Shown here: in pieces, positions 16,980 to 26,309 of the stretch
Layout of the letters: every line of letters starts with the position of its first letter
Position numbering within the stretch: position 1 is the stretch's first letter
Assembly: GCF_000333015.1 (NCBI RefSeq)
Contig: NZ_BANT01000014.1
Span: forward strand, 1-64,000
Source of the DNA: Gordonia hirsuta DSM 44140 = NBRC 16056
GTDB taxonomy: Bacteria; Actinomycetota; Actinomycetes; Mycobacteriales; Mycobacteriaceae
Direction: 5' to 3'
DNA length: 64,000 nt
Position numbers and translations under genes: made by a program
The notes under the pieces: model-generated
What the model was told of the DNA's origin: nothing
The model's input: the letters and a program-made list of their open reading frames with translations, nothing else
The model's database searches: none

Positions 16980-17566
16980 CGGTTCCTCCCCTGACGGGTA
17001 CCGGCAGACCGCGAGCGGAATGCGGCCACCTGTTCGACGAATTTTCGGGTATCCGGATGCATCGCGGCCAGTGACGCGCCGAGTGCAGCCACACCGCCGA
17101 TGATCCGCGCCACCATCGCCCAGGCGGGCAGCGTTTCGGTCTCGCCGCCGTCGCCGAAGACCACGGCGATGACGTCGAACACCATCATCACCGTCAGCAG
17201 GGCGGTGATCCAGCCGAGCAGGAACCGGGCCCAGCCCTTACCGCGCAGCAACAGTGCCAGCAGACCGGCCACCAGCGCCACCAGCACCACCGCCGAGACG
17301 GCGATACCGGCGATCGTCACCATCCGGGCGACCACATCCGGGTCGCCTAGGCTCGTGCCCTTCTCCGACTGGTCCTTGACCATCGTCAGGGCCTGTTTGT
17401 GTGCCGAAGAGTACGATCCCGGCATCGCGATCACCCAGCAGAGCACCGCGAACACCGTCAGCTGGATCAGGATCAGCACGCTCTCCGGCCGGCTCGGCTT
17501 GTCCCCCGGTTCGGCGGATGGCGGCAGCGCGGCCGGTGCCCTCGGCGGCAACGACGGGACAGTCAT
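16976..17566 (-). CDS. membrane protein downstream of hemB, unknown
   Basis: 196 residues. Pro-rich N-terminus, membrane helices around LILIQLTVFAVLCWVIAMPG, IAGIAVSAVVLVALVAGLLALL, LLGWITALLTVMMVFDVIAVVFG and AMVARIIGGVAALGASLAAM, then a basic tail. ATG 17566 is preceded at six bases by TAGGGT, with a GGAG between. An internal promoter giving a leaderless transcript, or translation through that short site after hemB, are both possible. Function unknown. Confidence 0.8.
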   Translation of the reverse strand: MTVPSLPPRAPAALPPSAEPGDKPSRPESVLILIQLTVFAVLCWVIAMPGSYSSAHKQALTMVKDQSEKGTSLGDPDVVARMVTIAGIAVSAVVLVALVAGLLALLLRGKGWARFLLGWITALLTVMMVFDVIAVVFGDGGETETLPAWAMVARIIGGVAALGASLAAMHPDTRKFVEQVAAFRSRSAGTRQGRNR

Positions 17567-17598
17567 GGCTCCACCCTAGTCAGCCCGGCGGCCACCGC

Positions 17599-18597
17599 TC
17601 AGCCCGCCGGGTCCACGCGACGCAGCCGGGCGGCGATCTCGACGGCCGCATAGGTCAGCACGATGGAGGCTCCGGCCCGCACGATCGACAGCACCGCCTC
17701 GTCCAGGGCGGCGTCCCGGTCGATCCAGCCGCGTTCGGCCGCCGCGCAGATCATCGAGTACTCACCGCTGATCTGGTAGGCCGCCACCGGGCGGTCGGCC
17801 AGATCGGCCACCTCCCGCACGATGTCCAGATAGCTCATCGCCGGTTTGACCATCACCATGTCGGCACCCTCGTCGAGGTCGGCCAGCAATTCGCGGACCG
17901 CTTCGGTGCGGTTGGCCGGATCCTGCTGGTAGGTACGACGATCCCCCTCCAGCGAGGAGCCGACGGCCTCGCGGAACGGCCCGTAGAAGGCCGAAGCGTA
18001 TTTGGCGGTGTACGCCAGGATCGCCACCTCGGGGAAACCGGCTTCGTCCAGGGCCGCCCGGATGGCGGCGACCTGACCGTCCATCATTCCGCTGGGCGAG
18101 ACCACGTGCGCGCCGGCACGGGCCTGGGCCACCGCCAGTTCGCGATATCGCGCCAGCGTGGCGTCGTTGTCGACGCGTCCAGCCGCGTCGACGACTCCGC
18201 AGTGGCCGTGATCGGTGAACTCGTCCAGGCAGGTATCGGCCATCAGCACGGTCGAATCACCTAGATCCTCGCGCAGCATCGTCAACGCCCGGTTGAGGAT
18301 GCCATCGGGGCGGGCACCGCAGGTGCCGTCGGCGTCCTTGTCCTCGGGGCGGGGCACACCGAACAGCATCAGCCCGCCGACACCGGAGGCGACGGCCTCG
18401 GCGGCGGCGAGCCGGAGCGAATCCAGGGTGTGATTGACCACCCCGGGCATCGAGGTGATGGGCCGCGGGACGTCGATGCCGTCGGCGACGAACATCGGGA
18501 GCACCAGTTGCGCCGGATCCAGGCGGGTCTGCGCCACCAGGCGGCGCATCGCAGCGCTGGTGCGCAGGCGGCGAGGGCGGTTCACGGGATGATCCAT
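17599..18597 (-). CDS. hemB: delta-aminolevulinic acid dehydratase (porphobilinogen synthase)
   Basis: 332 residues. Schiff-base lysines lie in the A-Y-T-A-K-Y-A-S-A-F-Y-G-P and M-V-M-V-K-P-A segments. The metal site reads D-T-C-L-D-E-F-T-D-H-G-H-C-G: two of the three cysteines of the zinc enzymes remain and the middle one is Asp. It condenses two 5-aminolevulinate molecules to porphobilinogen. ATG 18597 is preceded at six bases by TACCAT, so it is probably leaderless. It is divergent from the membrane gene at 18661. Four genes of unknown role follow on the same strand. Confidence 0.96.
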   Translation of the reverse strand: MDHPVNRPRRLRTSAAMRRLVAQTRLDPAQLVLPMFVADGIDVPRPITSMPGVVNHTLDSLRLAAAEAVASGVGGLMLFGVPRPEDKDADGTCGARPDGILNRALTMLREDLGDSTVLMADTCLDEFTDHGHCGVVDAAGRVDNDATLARYRELAVAQARAGAHVVSPSGMMDGQVAAIRAALDEAGFPEVAILAYTAKYASAFYGPFREAVGSSLEGDRRTYQQDPANRTEAVRELLADLDEGADMVMVKPAMSYLDIVREVADLADRPVAAYQISGEYSMICAAAERGWIDRDAALDEAVLSIVRAGASIVLTYAAVEIAARLRRVDPAG

Positions 18598-18660
18598 GCC
18601 CCGATGGTACGGGCGCCGCGGACCGGACCGGCTTTTCGCCGGTCGGTAGAGTCGGCGGGC

Positions 18661-19236
18661 ATGACCGAACTCGAGGAACCGGGCGAGACCGCCGCACACC
18701 CGCCCCGCTGGTGGCGTATCGCCACGATCGCCACGTCGACGATCACGGTCGCGCTGTGCGCGGTGCTCCTGGCCGCCGACGCCGAGTGGTTCGGCTTCGG
18801 CGCCTGGCTACTGACTTTCTGGCTGTTTCCGGTCGCCGGACTCGCCTGGCTGGTGCTGACGATCCTCGGCGCGGTGCGCTACCGAACCTGGCGGTTGTCG
18901 CTGATCGCGCCGGTTGCGGTGATCCTCAGTGCCGCACTGTTCTGGTATTCGGTTCCCGCGCGGGCAGGTTTCGCCGCCTCCCGGCCGGCGTTGGAAAGCC
19001 ATGCCCGCGAGTGCACCGCAACCGGGGGTTCCTGGCATCGCCTGATCCGCGCCGAACAGGTCGAACGTCTGCCGAACGGCATCTGCCTGTTCTATTCACC
19101 GGCGAGCTTCATCGACCGGGTCGGCTGGGCCTACGTGCCCCCCGCGGCCGCCCCACCGGAGTCCGACTACCGGGACGGCCGGTATTCCTACCGGCACATC
19201 AGCGGGGACTGGTACCGCTTCACCTGGAACTTCTAG
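18661..19236 (+). CDS. membrane protein with exported C-terminal domain, unknown
   Basis: 191 residues. Three helices (IATIATSTITVALCAVLLAA, WLLTFWLFPVAGLAWLVLTILG and LIAPVAVILSAALFWYSV) are followed by an outer domain with two cysteines (AREC and NGIC) and a Tyr/Trp-rich end (YSYRHISGDWYRFTWNF). ATG 18661 follows TAGAGT by eight bases, consistent with a leaderless mRNA divergent from hemB. No family recognised. It lies between hemB and hemD on the opposite strand to the hem genes. Confidence 0.8.
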   Translation: MTELEEPGETAAHPPRWWRIATIATSTITVALCAVLLAADAEWFGFGAWLLTFWLFPVAGLAWLVLTILGAVRYRTWRLSLIAPVAVILSAALFWYSVPARAGFAASRPALESHARECTATGGSWHRLIRAEQVERLPNGICLFYSPASFIDRVGWAYVPPAAAPPESDYRDGRYSYRHISGDWYRFTWNF

Positions 19237-19258
19237 CCGGCGGCGGGCCACCTGCCGT

Positions 19259-20878
19259 TCAGGATCGGGCGCGGCGCGGCTTCTTCCGCGGCGGCGGCAG
19301 CGCCCCCTCGGCACGCAGCGTGGCCGCGTGTTCGGCGAGCGCGTCGACCAGCGCCGTGATGGACGCATCCTCCGGTCGCACATCGACCCGCAGTCCGAAT
19401 TCCAGCGCCGTCTCGGCGGTCTTGGGGCCGATGCACGCCACGATCGTGCGGGCATGCGGCTTACCGGCGATGCCGACCAGGTTCCGGACCGTGGAACTGG
19501 AGGTGAAGCAGACGGCGTCGAAGCCACCGGTCTTGATCATCTCGCGGGTCTCGGCCGGCGGCGGTGCGGCGCGCACCGTGCGGTAGGCGGTCACGTCGTC
19601 GATCTCCCAGCCGCGTTCCCGCAGCCCCTCGGAGATGGTCTCGGTGGCGATGTCGGCACGCGGAAGCAGAATCCGGTCGACCGGATCGAAGACCTCGTCG
19701 TAGGGCGGGAACTCCTCGAGCAGACCCAGAGAGGACTGCTCGCCGCTGGGGACCAGCTCCGGTTCCACACCGAAGGCCCGCACGCGAGCGGCGGTGCCCT
19801 CCCCGACGCAGGCGATCTTCACGCCCGAGAAGGCGCGGGCGTCAAGACCGAATTCGGCGAACTTCTCCCACACCGCCCGCACCGCGTTGGTCGAGGTGAA
19901 GACGATCCACTGGTAGCGGCCGTCGACCAGGCCCTTGACGGCGCGCTCCATCTGCGCCGGACTGCGCGGCGGCTCCACGGCGATGGTGGGCACTTCGCTG
20001 GGGATGGCGCCGTGACCGACCAGTCGCTCGCTCATTTCCGGAGCCTGATCACGGGTGCGCGGCACCAGGACGGTCCAGCCGTACAGGGCGCGCGATTCCC
20101 ACCAGGAGAACTTGGTGCGCTGGCCGACCAGCTTGCCGACGGTGACGATCAGCGAACCGACCAGCCCCAGGCTCTGCTCGGCCAGCGTGGCCAGGGTGGC
20201 TTCCACCGTGCGCTGCTGGCAGGTGGTGCCGTTGACGGTGATCGCGACCGGGGTCTGCGGGGCCAGTCCGTGTTCGGTCAGCGCACTGGCGATCTCACCC
20301 AGATGGCTGTCGGTGGCGTGCAGCACCAGCGGTCCGGGGGCGGCGGCCAGTGCCGCCCAGTCGACGTCGCCGCGGACGTCGGCGACGGTGTGGCCCGAGC
20401 CCAGCGGCAGACCGGCGAACCCGGGCACGACGGCCGCATGCGGCAGACCCGGCAGCACCTCGAAACCGACGGTGGTGCGGGCGACGGCGGTGATCTCGGC
20501 GAGCACCGCGTCGGTGGTCATCGGATCCCCGGCAACCACGCGCACCACATCGGTGCCGGTACGCGCCGTGGCGACCAGTGTCTTGGCGACCTGCGCCGGA
20601 TCACCCAGTGCCGGACGCACCACCTGCTCCGCGGGGTCCTCGGGATCCTCGGCCGGTGCGGGTTCGGCGTTCCTGCGCCCGTTCTGCGGCGCCGGCACCG
20701 GCGGCAGGTGCGCCGAGCCGACCAGATCCACGATCGGTGCGGGCACATCGGGGTCGACAAAGGCCACCTGTGCGTTGACCAGGACCTCCAGGGCGCGGAC
20801 GGTCAGCAGATCCGGGTTACCTGGACCCGACCCGACGAACAGAATCCGGCCGGGATTAGCCTTCTTGGTACGGCTCAT
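19259..20878 (-). CDS. hemD: bifunctional uroporphyrinogen methyltransferase-like / uroporphyrinogen-III synthase
   Basis: 539 residues. The N-terminal half (about 10-250) is a tetrapyrrole methylase fold (F-V-G-S-G-P-G-N-P-D-L-L-T-V-R-A, then V-V-R-V-V-A-G-D-P). The C-terminal half (about 265-525) is HemD, which cyclises hydroxymethylbilane to uroporphyrinogen III. This fusion is typical of Mycobacteriales. An acidic insertion (around residues 68-90) interrupts the methylase half and several expected residues are altered, so methylase activity is uncertain. It follows hemC by 71 bases. The C-terminus is basic (PPPRKKPRRARS). Confidence 0.92.
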   Translation of the reverse strand: MSRTKKANPGRILFVGSGPGNPDLLTVRALEVLVNAQVAFVDPDVPAPIVDLVGSAHLPPVPAPQNGRRNAEPAPAEDPEDPAEQVVRPALGDPAQVAKTLVATARTGTDVVRVVAGDPMTTDAVLAEITAVARTTVGFEVLPGLPHAAVVPGFAGLPLGSGHTVADVRGDVDWAALAAAPGPLVLHATDSHLGEIASALTEHGLAPQTPVAITVNGTTCQQRTVEATLATLAEQSLGLVGSLIVTVGKLVGQRTKFSWWESRALYGWTVLVPRTRDQAPEMSERLVGHGAIPSEVPTIAVEPPRSPAQMERAVKGLVDGRYQWIVFTSTNAVRAVWEKFAEFGLDARAFSGVKIACVGEGTAARVRAFGVEPELVPSGEQSSLGLLEEFPPYDEVFDPVDRILLPRADIATETISEGLRERGWEIDDVTAYRTVRAAPPPAETREMIKTGGFDAVCFTSSSTVRNLVGIAGKPHARTIVACIGPKTAETALEFGLRVDVRPEDASITALVDALAEHAATLRAEGALPPPRKKPRRARS

Positions 20879-20949
20879 GGGTTCGCACTCTCCTGCCCCG
20901 CGGACGGGGCTCAGTTCGTTCTGTGCGGGAGCCGTCAGGTTCAGGCGCG

Positions 20950-21894
20950 CTACGCACCTGATGGATTGACGAGTGCCGCGGCACCGAGCTCCAGCAGTTC
21001 GGCGGCGAGATTCCTACCGAGCTCGACGGCCCGATCGACCGGGCCCACCGCCGAAGCGCGGATCACCTCGGATCCGTCCTCGGCCGCCGCCGCCGCACGC
21101 AGCGACAGTTCGGCGAAGATGCGCCCGTCCTCGTCGATCGACTCGACCACCTCGGCGATCGCACCGAGCGGCGCGGTGCACCCGGCCTCCAGGGTCGCGA
21201 GCACCGCACGTTCGGCGTCAACCGCCGCGCGGGTGGACGGGTCGTCCAACTCGGCGAGGATTCTCACCAGTTCGGCATCGTCGGCACGGCATTCGACGGC
21301 GAGGGCTCCCTGCGCCGGCGCGGGCAGCATGACCACCGGGTCAAGTGCCTCGGTAACCGCGTCGGTACGACCGATGCGAACCAGGCCGGCTCGGGCGACC
21401 ACCACCGCGTCCAGTTCCCCGTTCGCGACTTTGCCCAACCGAGAGTCAAGGTTGCCTCGTAGGGGGCGAATTTCCAAACCGAGACCCAGTGCTCTAAGCT
21501 GCGCAGCCCGCCGGGGCGAAGACGTGCCGACCGTCGAGCCCGGCGGCAGCTCGCCGAGGACCAGCCCATCCCGGCTGACCAGCGCATCTCGTGGGTCGAC
21601 CCGGGTGGGAACGGCGGCCATCGCCAGGTCCGGTTCCGGTGCCGTCGGCAGATCCTTATAGGAGTGGATCGCGACGTCACATTCGTCCCGGCGCAGAGCC
21701 TGCCGGATCGCGGTGGTGAAGACCCCGACGCCGATCTGAGCGACCGGGGCGGTGGAGGTGTCGCCGTCGGTGGTGATGATCACCAACTCGGCCGGATGGC
21801 CGGCAGCCCGCAGACGGTCGGCGATACCGCCGGCCTGCGTGGTCGCCAGCAGCGAACCGCGGGTGCCGATACGGATGGGGGCAGCGTCGGACAC
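20950..21894 (-). CDS. hemC: hydroxymethylbilane synthase (porphobilinogen deaminase)
   Basis: 314 residues. [14 protein letters not shown] at the N-terminus, substrate Arg/Lys segment [12 protein letters not shown], and the dipyrromethane-cofactor cysteine in [10 protein letters not shown] near residue 240. It polymerises four porphobilinogens. The start is GTG 21894 with GAAAGGAA just upstream. It is separated from hemA by a tandem repeat array (21913-22024), which lies in the hemA-hemC intergenic leader. Confidence 0.96.
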   Translation of the reverse strand: MSDAAPIRIGTRGSLLATTQAGGIADRLRAAGHPAELVIITTDGDTSTAPVAQIGVGVFTTAIRQALRRDECDVAIHSYKDLPTAPEPDLAMAAVPTRVDPRDALVSRDGLVLGELPPGSTVGTSSPRRAAQLRALGLGLEIRPLRGNLDSRLGKVANGELDAVVVARAGLVRIGRTDAVTEALDPVVMLPAPAQGALAVECRADDAELVRILAELDDPSTRAAVDAERAVLATLEAGCTAPLGAIAEVVESIDEDGRIFAELSLRAAAAAEDGSEVIRASAVGPVDRAVELGRNLAAELLELGAAALVNPSGA

Positions 21895-21912
21895 TGCGTT
21901 CCTTTCTCAGGG

Positions 21913-22024
21913 GTTCAGTGGAATCGAAGTTCAGCGGAATCGAAGTTCAGCGGAATCGAAGTTCAGCGATATTGACGTTCAGCGATATTGTCGTTCAGCG
22001 GGACCGCGGTTCAGCGGGGCTCCC
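21913..22024. repeat. seven tandem 16-bp units between hemA and hemC
   Basis: Units begin at 21913, 21929, 21945, 21961, 21977, 21993 and 22009. The first eight bases are nearly invariant (GTTCAGCG on the plus strand; GTTCAGTG in the first). The second half changes by group: GAATCGAA three times, ATATTGAC/ATATTGTC, then two GC-rich versions. The unit nearest hemA contains the hemA stop codon (22011-22013). The unit length is not a multiple of three, and the array is non-coding for the hem operon strand. Confidence 0.92.
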
Positions 22025-23348
22025 CCAGACCGGAATCGGGGGCCACCACCTGCTCGGCGGTCCCCGGCTTGAGCTCGAAGAGCTCGCGCAGGGCCGCAGC
22101 GTAATGGTCGCCGTTGCCGGTGGAAGCAAGCTGTTTGACCCGCACGGTCGGGGCATGCAGCAGTTTGTCGGCCACGCGGCGGATCGTCTTGGCGACCTCC
22201 TCGCGCTGGGCCGCATCCAGATCCGGCAGCCGGCCCTGCAGCCGCAGCACCTCGGCTTCGACCACATCGGCGGCGCGCTGGCGCAGCGCGGCGACCGTCG
22301 GGGTCACCGCAGCCTGCCGCTGGGCGGCCAGGTAGCCGGCCAGTTCGGCGGCGACGATGCTGCGCGCGGCGGCCGCCTCGTCGTCGGCAGCCACCGTGCC
22401 GCTGTCGCCGCGCAGACTCTCGATGTCGATCACCTCGACGCCGGGCAGTCGGCCGGCGGCCGGGTCGACGTTGCGGGGCAGACCCAGGTCGCAGATCATC
22501 AGCGGCACCATCGAGGCACGCCGCACCAGCGCCTGATGCACATCGCCGACCTGCAGGATCGGGGTCACCGAACCGGTCGCGGTCACCACGATGTCGGCGT
22601 CGGCCATCACCTCGGCGACGTCGCCGATGCCCGCCCCGCGGGCGGCGATGCCGTACCGTTCGGCCACCCCGGCGGCCAGTTCCCCGGCGCGCTCGGCGGT
22701 GCGGTTGACCACGATCATCTCGGTGATGCCCTCGCGGGCCAGTTCGGCGGTGGCCAGCGAGCCCATCGCCCCGGCGCCGATCACCACGGCCCGGCGCATC
22801 GGGGGACGCCCGGCGCCGCGGATGTTGCGGGCGCGCTGCAGCGCGACCGAGACCACGGAGGCCCCGGCCCGGTCGATACCGGTCTCACTGTGCACGCGTT
22901 TACCCACGCGCAGCGCCTTCTGCGCCAACTCGTGCAGGGTGCTGCCGGCAGCTCTGGTCGAGTCGGCGGAGGTGTAGGCCGACCGGATCTGGCCAAGGAT
23001 CTGCTGTTCGCCGACCACCATCGAATCCAGTCCGGCGGCGACGGTGAACAGATGCTCCACCGCGGCTTCGGAGTAGTGGACGTAGGCGTGATCGGTCATC
23101 TCACCGAAGTTCATGCCCGAGTGCTCGCCGAGAACCTCGCCGACGGCCTCCAGCGCCGGGTGGAAGGCCTCGACCACCGCATAGAACTCGATGCGGTTGC
23201 AGGTGGAGACCAGCATCGCCTCGTTGATCACGTGCGACTGCATCAGGGTGTCGACCAGTTTGGGTCGGTCGTATTCGGAGACGGCGAGACGTTCGAGCAC
23301 CGGGACAGGAGCGCTCCGATGGGAGACCCCGAACAACAAAAGACTCAC
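22011..23348 (-). CDS. hemA: glutamyl-tRNA reductase
   Basis: 445 residues. The catalytic Cys50 lies in [10 protein letters not shown]. His-containing [13 protein letters not shown], the NADPH domain ([11 protein letters not shown]) and the C-terminal dimerisation helix complete the family pattern. It reduces Glu-tRNA to glutamate-1-semialdehyde, entry point of haem synthesis. The start is GTG 23348 with GAGGAAAC upstream; a TAATCT -10 lies at 23396-23401, giving a leader of about 40 bases. It heads hemA-hemC-hemD. The last C-terminal residues abut the tandem repeat array. Confidence 0.96.
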   Translation of the reverse strand: MSLLLFGVSHRSAPVPVLERLAVSEYDRPKLVDTLMQSHVINEAMLVSTCNRIEFYAVVEAFHPALEAVGEVLGEHSGMNFGEMTDHAYVHYSEAAVEHLFTVAAGLDSMVVGEQQILGQIRSAYTSADSTRAAGSTLHELAQKALRVGKRVHSETGIDRAGASVVSVALQRARNIRGAGRPPMRRAVVIGAGAMGSLATAELAREGITEMIVVNRTAERAGELAAGVAERYGIAARGAGIGDVAEVMADADIVVTATGSVTPILQVGDVHQALVRRASMVPLMICDLGLPRNVDPAAGRLPGVEVIDIESLRGDSGTVAADDEAAAARSIVAAELAGYLAAQRQAAVTPTVAALRQRAADVVEAEVLRLQGRLPDLDAAQREEVAKTIRRVADKLLHAPTVRVKQLASTGNGDHYAAALRELFELKPGTAEQVVAPDSGLGEPR

Positions 23349-23395
23349 GCTGACACCGTTTCCTCAGTCGCACGCGCCTGGCGCATGTACTCCAC

Positions 23396-23401
23396 AGATT
23401 A
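23396..23401 (-). promoter_or_regulatory. probable -10 element of the hemACD operon
   Basis: TAATCT on the minus strand, about 48 bases upstream of the hemA GTG, is the best TANNNT match in the 108-base gap after the glutaredoxin-like gene. No clear -35 is seen, which is usual for mycobacterial-type promoters. Confidence 0.45.
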
Positions 23402-23456
23402 GTTCACAGCACCTGAGCGCGCCCAGCACCCCGGCAGCTCCGGCCGTCATCGACGG

Positions 23457-23732
23457 TCAGCGGCGGGCATGCAGATCGGCCCGCAGCCGGTCCTCGTCGA
23501 CCTCCCAATAGCCGTGTTCGGCACCGTCGAGCAGGATCACCGGCACCCGGTCTCCGTACTCGGCACGCGGCTGCGGATCACCGTCGCCGGCCAGCTGATC
23601 AACGTCGTGCACCTGCAGGGTCAGCCCGTAGTCGGCCAGGATCGCCTCGAGGGCGGTCTGTGCGGTGGCACACGAGGGGCAGCCGGCCCGCGTCATCAGG
23701 GTCACCACCGGAGTCTTCTGCGTCGCGCTCAC
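23457..23732 (-). CDS. glutaredoxin-like thiol protein
   Basis: 91 residues with an N-terminal redox motif T-R-A-G-C-P-S-C, a following helix, and the cis-Pro strand R-V-P-V-I-L-L-D. This is the DUF836/glutaredoxin-like family placed upstream of hemA in mycobacteria. It probably reduces disulfides or mixed thiols in the cytoplasm; the partner is unknown. GTG 23732 lies seven bases after TAGGGT, so translation is probably leaderless. Confidence 0.88.
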   Translation of the reverse strand: MSATQKTPVVTLMTRAGCPSCATAQTALEAILADYGLTLQVHDVDQLAGDGDPQPRAEYGDRVPVILLDGAEHGYWEVDEDRLRADLHARR

Positions 23733-23882
23733 GTTGCCCACCCTATTCCGGTGCGTCGGAACGGCGCCCGGCCGGTCGCACCGACCCCCTCGCACCCGCC
23801 CGGCCGGACACCGCTGCGGCTGCGATCGTGAGTCGGCCTCAGCACGGCTAGGCTGGACCCAACCGACAGCAAGGAGACGCTC

Positions 23883-25067
23883 GTGACCCGTAACGCTCCC
23901 GATCCCGACGATGAGTTCGCTGTGAACGACGCCGCGGACCTGGCGGGAAGCGATCTGGACGAGCAGGAACCGGACGATCACGGTCCGGCCGGCCACGACG
24001 AGATCGACGTGGTGGACGACGAGGAGTCACTGGCCGAGGACATCGCCGACGATGAGGCGGCCGCACTGACCGACGATGAGGCGGCCGCGCTGGCCGAAGC
24101 CGAGGAGAGCCGCCGGGTCGCCGCCTGGCTGGCCGAGCGGGCCGGCCGCTTCCGGCAGAGCGCCAGCGAGCTGCGCCAGGTACTGGCCGGCGAAGCCGCC
24201 GCCACCAAGGCGATCGAGTCGCTGCGCGCCCGCATCACCCCCGGTACCGACGACGACGGCCAGGTGACCCCCGACCTGACGGCCGCCGCCTTCTTCGATG
24301 TCGACAACACGCTGGTCCACGGCGCCTCGATCGTGCTCTTCGCCCGGGGACTGGCCGCCCGCAAATACTTCTCGTACAACGACATCGCCCGGTTCGCCTG
24401 GCAGCAGGCGAAGTTCCGGCTCACCGGCCGGGAGAACATGGACGATGTCGCCCAGGGGCGGGATCAGGCACTGAGCTTCATCGCCGGCCGCCGCACCGAC
24501 GAACTCGTCCAGCTCGGTGAGGAGATCTACGAGGAGTACATCGCCGACCGGATCTGGCCGGGGACCCGCGCCCTGGCGCAGCGTCACCTGGCCGCCGGTC
24601 AGCAGGTCTGGCTGGTCACCGCCACCCCGGTGGAGCTGGCGCAGACCATCGCCGAGAAGCTGGGCTTGACCGGCGCGCTGGGCACGGTCGCCGAAAGCGA
24701 GGACGGCGTGTTCACCGGCCGGCTGGTCGGCGACATCCTGCACGGGCCGGGTAAGGCCCACGCGGTGCGCTCCCTGGCGGTGCGCGAGGGCCTGAACCTC
24801 AAACGCTGCACCGCGTACTCCGACTCCTACAACGATGTGCCGATGCTGTCGCTGGTGGGCACCGCCGTGGCGATCAACCCGGATTCGGATCTGCGCGAGG
24901 TCGCCAAGATGCGCGGCTGGGAGTCGTACGACTTCCGGACCGCACGCAAGGCCGCCAAATACGGTGTGGGGACGGCGATGGTGCTGGGCGCGGCCACCGG
25001 TGCCGCCTTCGCGACGGGGCGGCTGCTGCGGCATCGTCACGCACAGAAGAGCGCCGCGCAGGCGTGA
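23883..25067 (+). CDS. HAD-IB family hydrolase (SerB1-like)
   Basis: 394 residues. A strongly acidic, Ala-rich N-terminus (about 1-80) precedes a HAD domain. Motif I is [11 protein letters not shown] (nucleophile near residue 138), motif II is V-T-A-T-P, and motif IV is [11 protein letters not shown]. The C-terminus has a small-residue hydrophobic segment ([19 protein letters not shown]) that may touch the membrane. The family includes phosphoserine phosphatase and lysophosphatidic acid phosphatases. Position beside an acyltransferase makes a lipid substrate plausible but unproven. GTG 23883 has an AAGGAG ribosome site. Confidence 0.9.
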   Translation: MTRNAPDPDDEFAVNDAADLAGSDLDEQEPDDHGPAGHDEIDVVDDEESLAEDIADDEAAALTDDEAAALAEAEESRRVAAWLAERAGRFRQSASELRQVLAGEAAATKAIESLRARITPGTDDDGQVTPDLTAAAFFDVDNTLVHGASIVLFARGLAARKYFSYNDIARFAWQQAKFRLTGRENMDDVAQGRDQALSFIAGRRTDELVQLGEEIYEEYIADRIWPGTRALAQRHLAAGQQVWLVTATPVELAQTIAEKLGLTGALGTVAESEDGVFTGRLVGDILHGPGKAHAVRSLAVREGLNLKRCTAYSDSYNDVPMLSLVGTAVAINPDSDLREVAKMRGWESYDFRTARKAAKYGVGTAMVLGAATGAAFATGRLLRHRHAQKSAAQA

Positions 25068-25119
25068 GGCAGGCCGGGTCGGTGCACGCCCACGATCCGG
25101 GCCGGGGCGCGGCGCCGGC

Positions 25120-26193
25120 TCAGCCCAGGTAGACGCTGCCGCGGCGGCTGAGCATCCGGAACAGGGTCTGCTGGATCTCTTCGCGCACGTGGTCGGTCAG
25201 ATCGAAGACGACCATCGGATCGTCGGCGGCGGCCAGCTCGTACTCGGAGGTGTCGATCGGCCGGCCGAAGTGGATGTGCCACTTGGACGGCAGCGGGATC
25301 ATGCCGAACGGTCCCAGCCAGGGGAACAACGGTGTCACCGGGAAGTACGGCAACCCCAGCGCACGAGCCAGCGGCTTGAGGTCGGCGATCATCGGGTAGA
25401 TCTCCTCGGAGCCGACGATCGAGACCGGGATGATCGGGGCCCGCGTACGGATCGCGGTGGTGACGAAGCCTCCGCGACCGAAGCGCTGCAGCTTGTAGCG
25501 GTCCTTGTACATCTTTCCGATGCCTTTGAACCCTTCCGGCCACACCGCGGTCAGTTCCCCCTGGCGCAGCAGCGCTTCGGCGTCGTCGTTGCAGGCCAGG
25601 GTCGCACCGATCCGGCGCGCCACATCGCCGATGACGGGCATCTCGAAGGCCATATCGGCGGCCAGGGGCCGCAGGTACCGCTGGTGCGGGTGGTTGTCGC
25701 GGACGGCGACCGAACAGATCAGCGCATCGATCGGGACGGCGCCGGCATGGTTGGCCACCAGCAGCGCGGCGCCCTCTGCCGGCAGGTTCTCCACACCGCT
25801 GACTTCGACCCGGAACCATTTGGAGTACAGCTGGCGGATGGCCGGGAACCACACCGTCTCGGTGAAGTGCGGATCGAAGCCGAAGTCGTCGACCGTGTAA
25901 TCACCGGTCATCCGTTCGCGGATGAAGCCGGAGGTGGCCATCAGCGAGTCGGCGATCGCGGTCCGGATCCCGCCGAGGCTGAACAGCGGTGAGTGGCGGA
26001 CCGGCCCCACCGGGGTCGCCGGCTCGTCGGGCATGACGATCTCGTTGTTGATCGGCAGGATCTCGGCGCCGCGCAGCCCGAAGGCCTCATCGTGGCCGTC
26101 CCGGCTGCGGGCACGGACCTCACGCGGATCGGAGGTGTACAGCGAGATCACCTTCGCGGTGCGCGCGTCGGTCCGGCGCTCGTCGGGAGTCAT
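25120..26193 (-). CDS. PlsC/DGAT-like acyltransferase
   Basis: 357 residues. The acyltransferase motif is V-A-N-H-A-G-A-V-P-I-D-A-L, the N-H-x-G-x-x-P-x-D form of a mycobacterial-type subfamily rather than the standard H-x4-D. It is followed by V-W-P-E-G-F-K-G-I-G-K and R-A-P-I-I-P-V-S-I-V-G. It would transfer an acyl chain to a glycerolipid or related acceptor at the membrane face. ATG 26193 has a strong AGGAGG site. From memory it corresponds to Rv0502, between a SerB1-like HAD protein and an NAD-epimerase, as here. Confidence 0.9.
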   Translation of the reverse strand: MTPDERRTDARTAKVISLYTSDPREVRARSRDGHDEAFGLRGAEILPINNEIVMPDEPATPVGPVRHSPLFSLGGIRTAIADSLMATSGFIRERMTGDYTVDDFGFDPHFTETVWFPAIRQLYSKWFRVEVSGVENLPAEGAALLVANHAGAVPIDALICSVAVRDNHPHQRYLRPLAADMAFEMPVIGDVARRIGATLACNDDAEALLRQGELTAVWPEGFKGIGKMYKDRYKLQRFGRGGFVTTAIRTRAPIIPVSIVGSEEIYPMIADLKPLARALGLPYFPVTPLFPWLGPFGMIPLPSKWHIHFGRPIDTSEYELAAADDPMVVFDLTDHVREEIQQTLFRMLSRRGSVYLG

Positions 26194-26309
26194 GACTGTT
26201 CTACCTCCTGTTCTCATCCGTGCCGGCGGGTCGTGAACTGCCGGTTCGTGGTCGCGCTCCGCGGTCTGCCCGATGGCACCCGGGATGACGATTCATCGTA
26301 CGTCGGGCG

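Noticed and set aside
19328-21661. 777-codon plus-strand frame opposite hemD and hemC
   Set aside because: Antisense shadow; the hem proteins on the other strand are unambiguous.
21913-22024. CRISPR array at the hemA-hemC repeats
   Set aside because: Units are 16 bp without true spacers, repeats are too short, and no cas genes are present.
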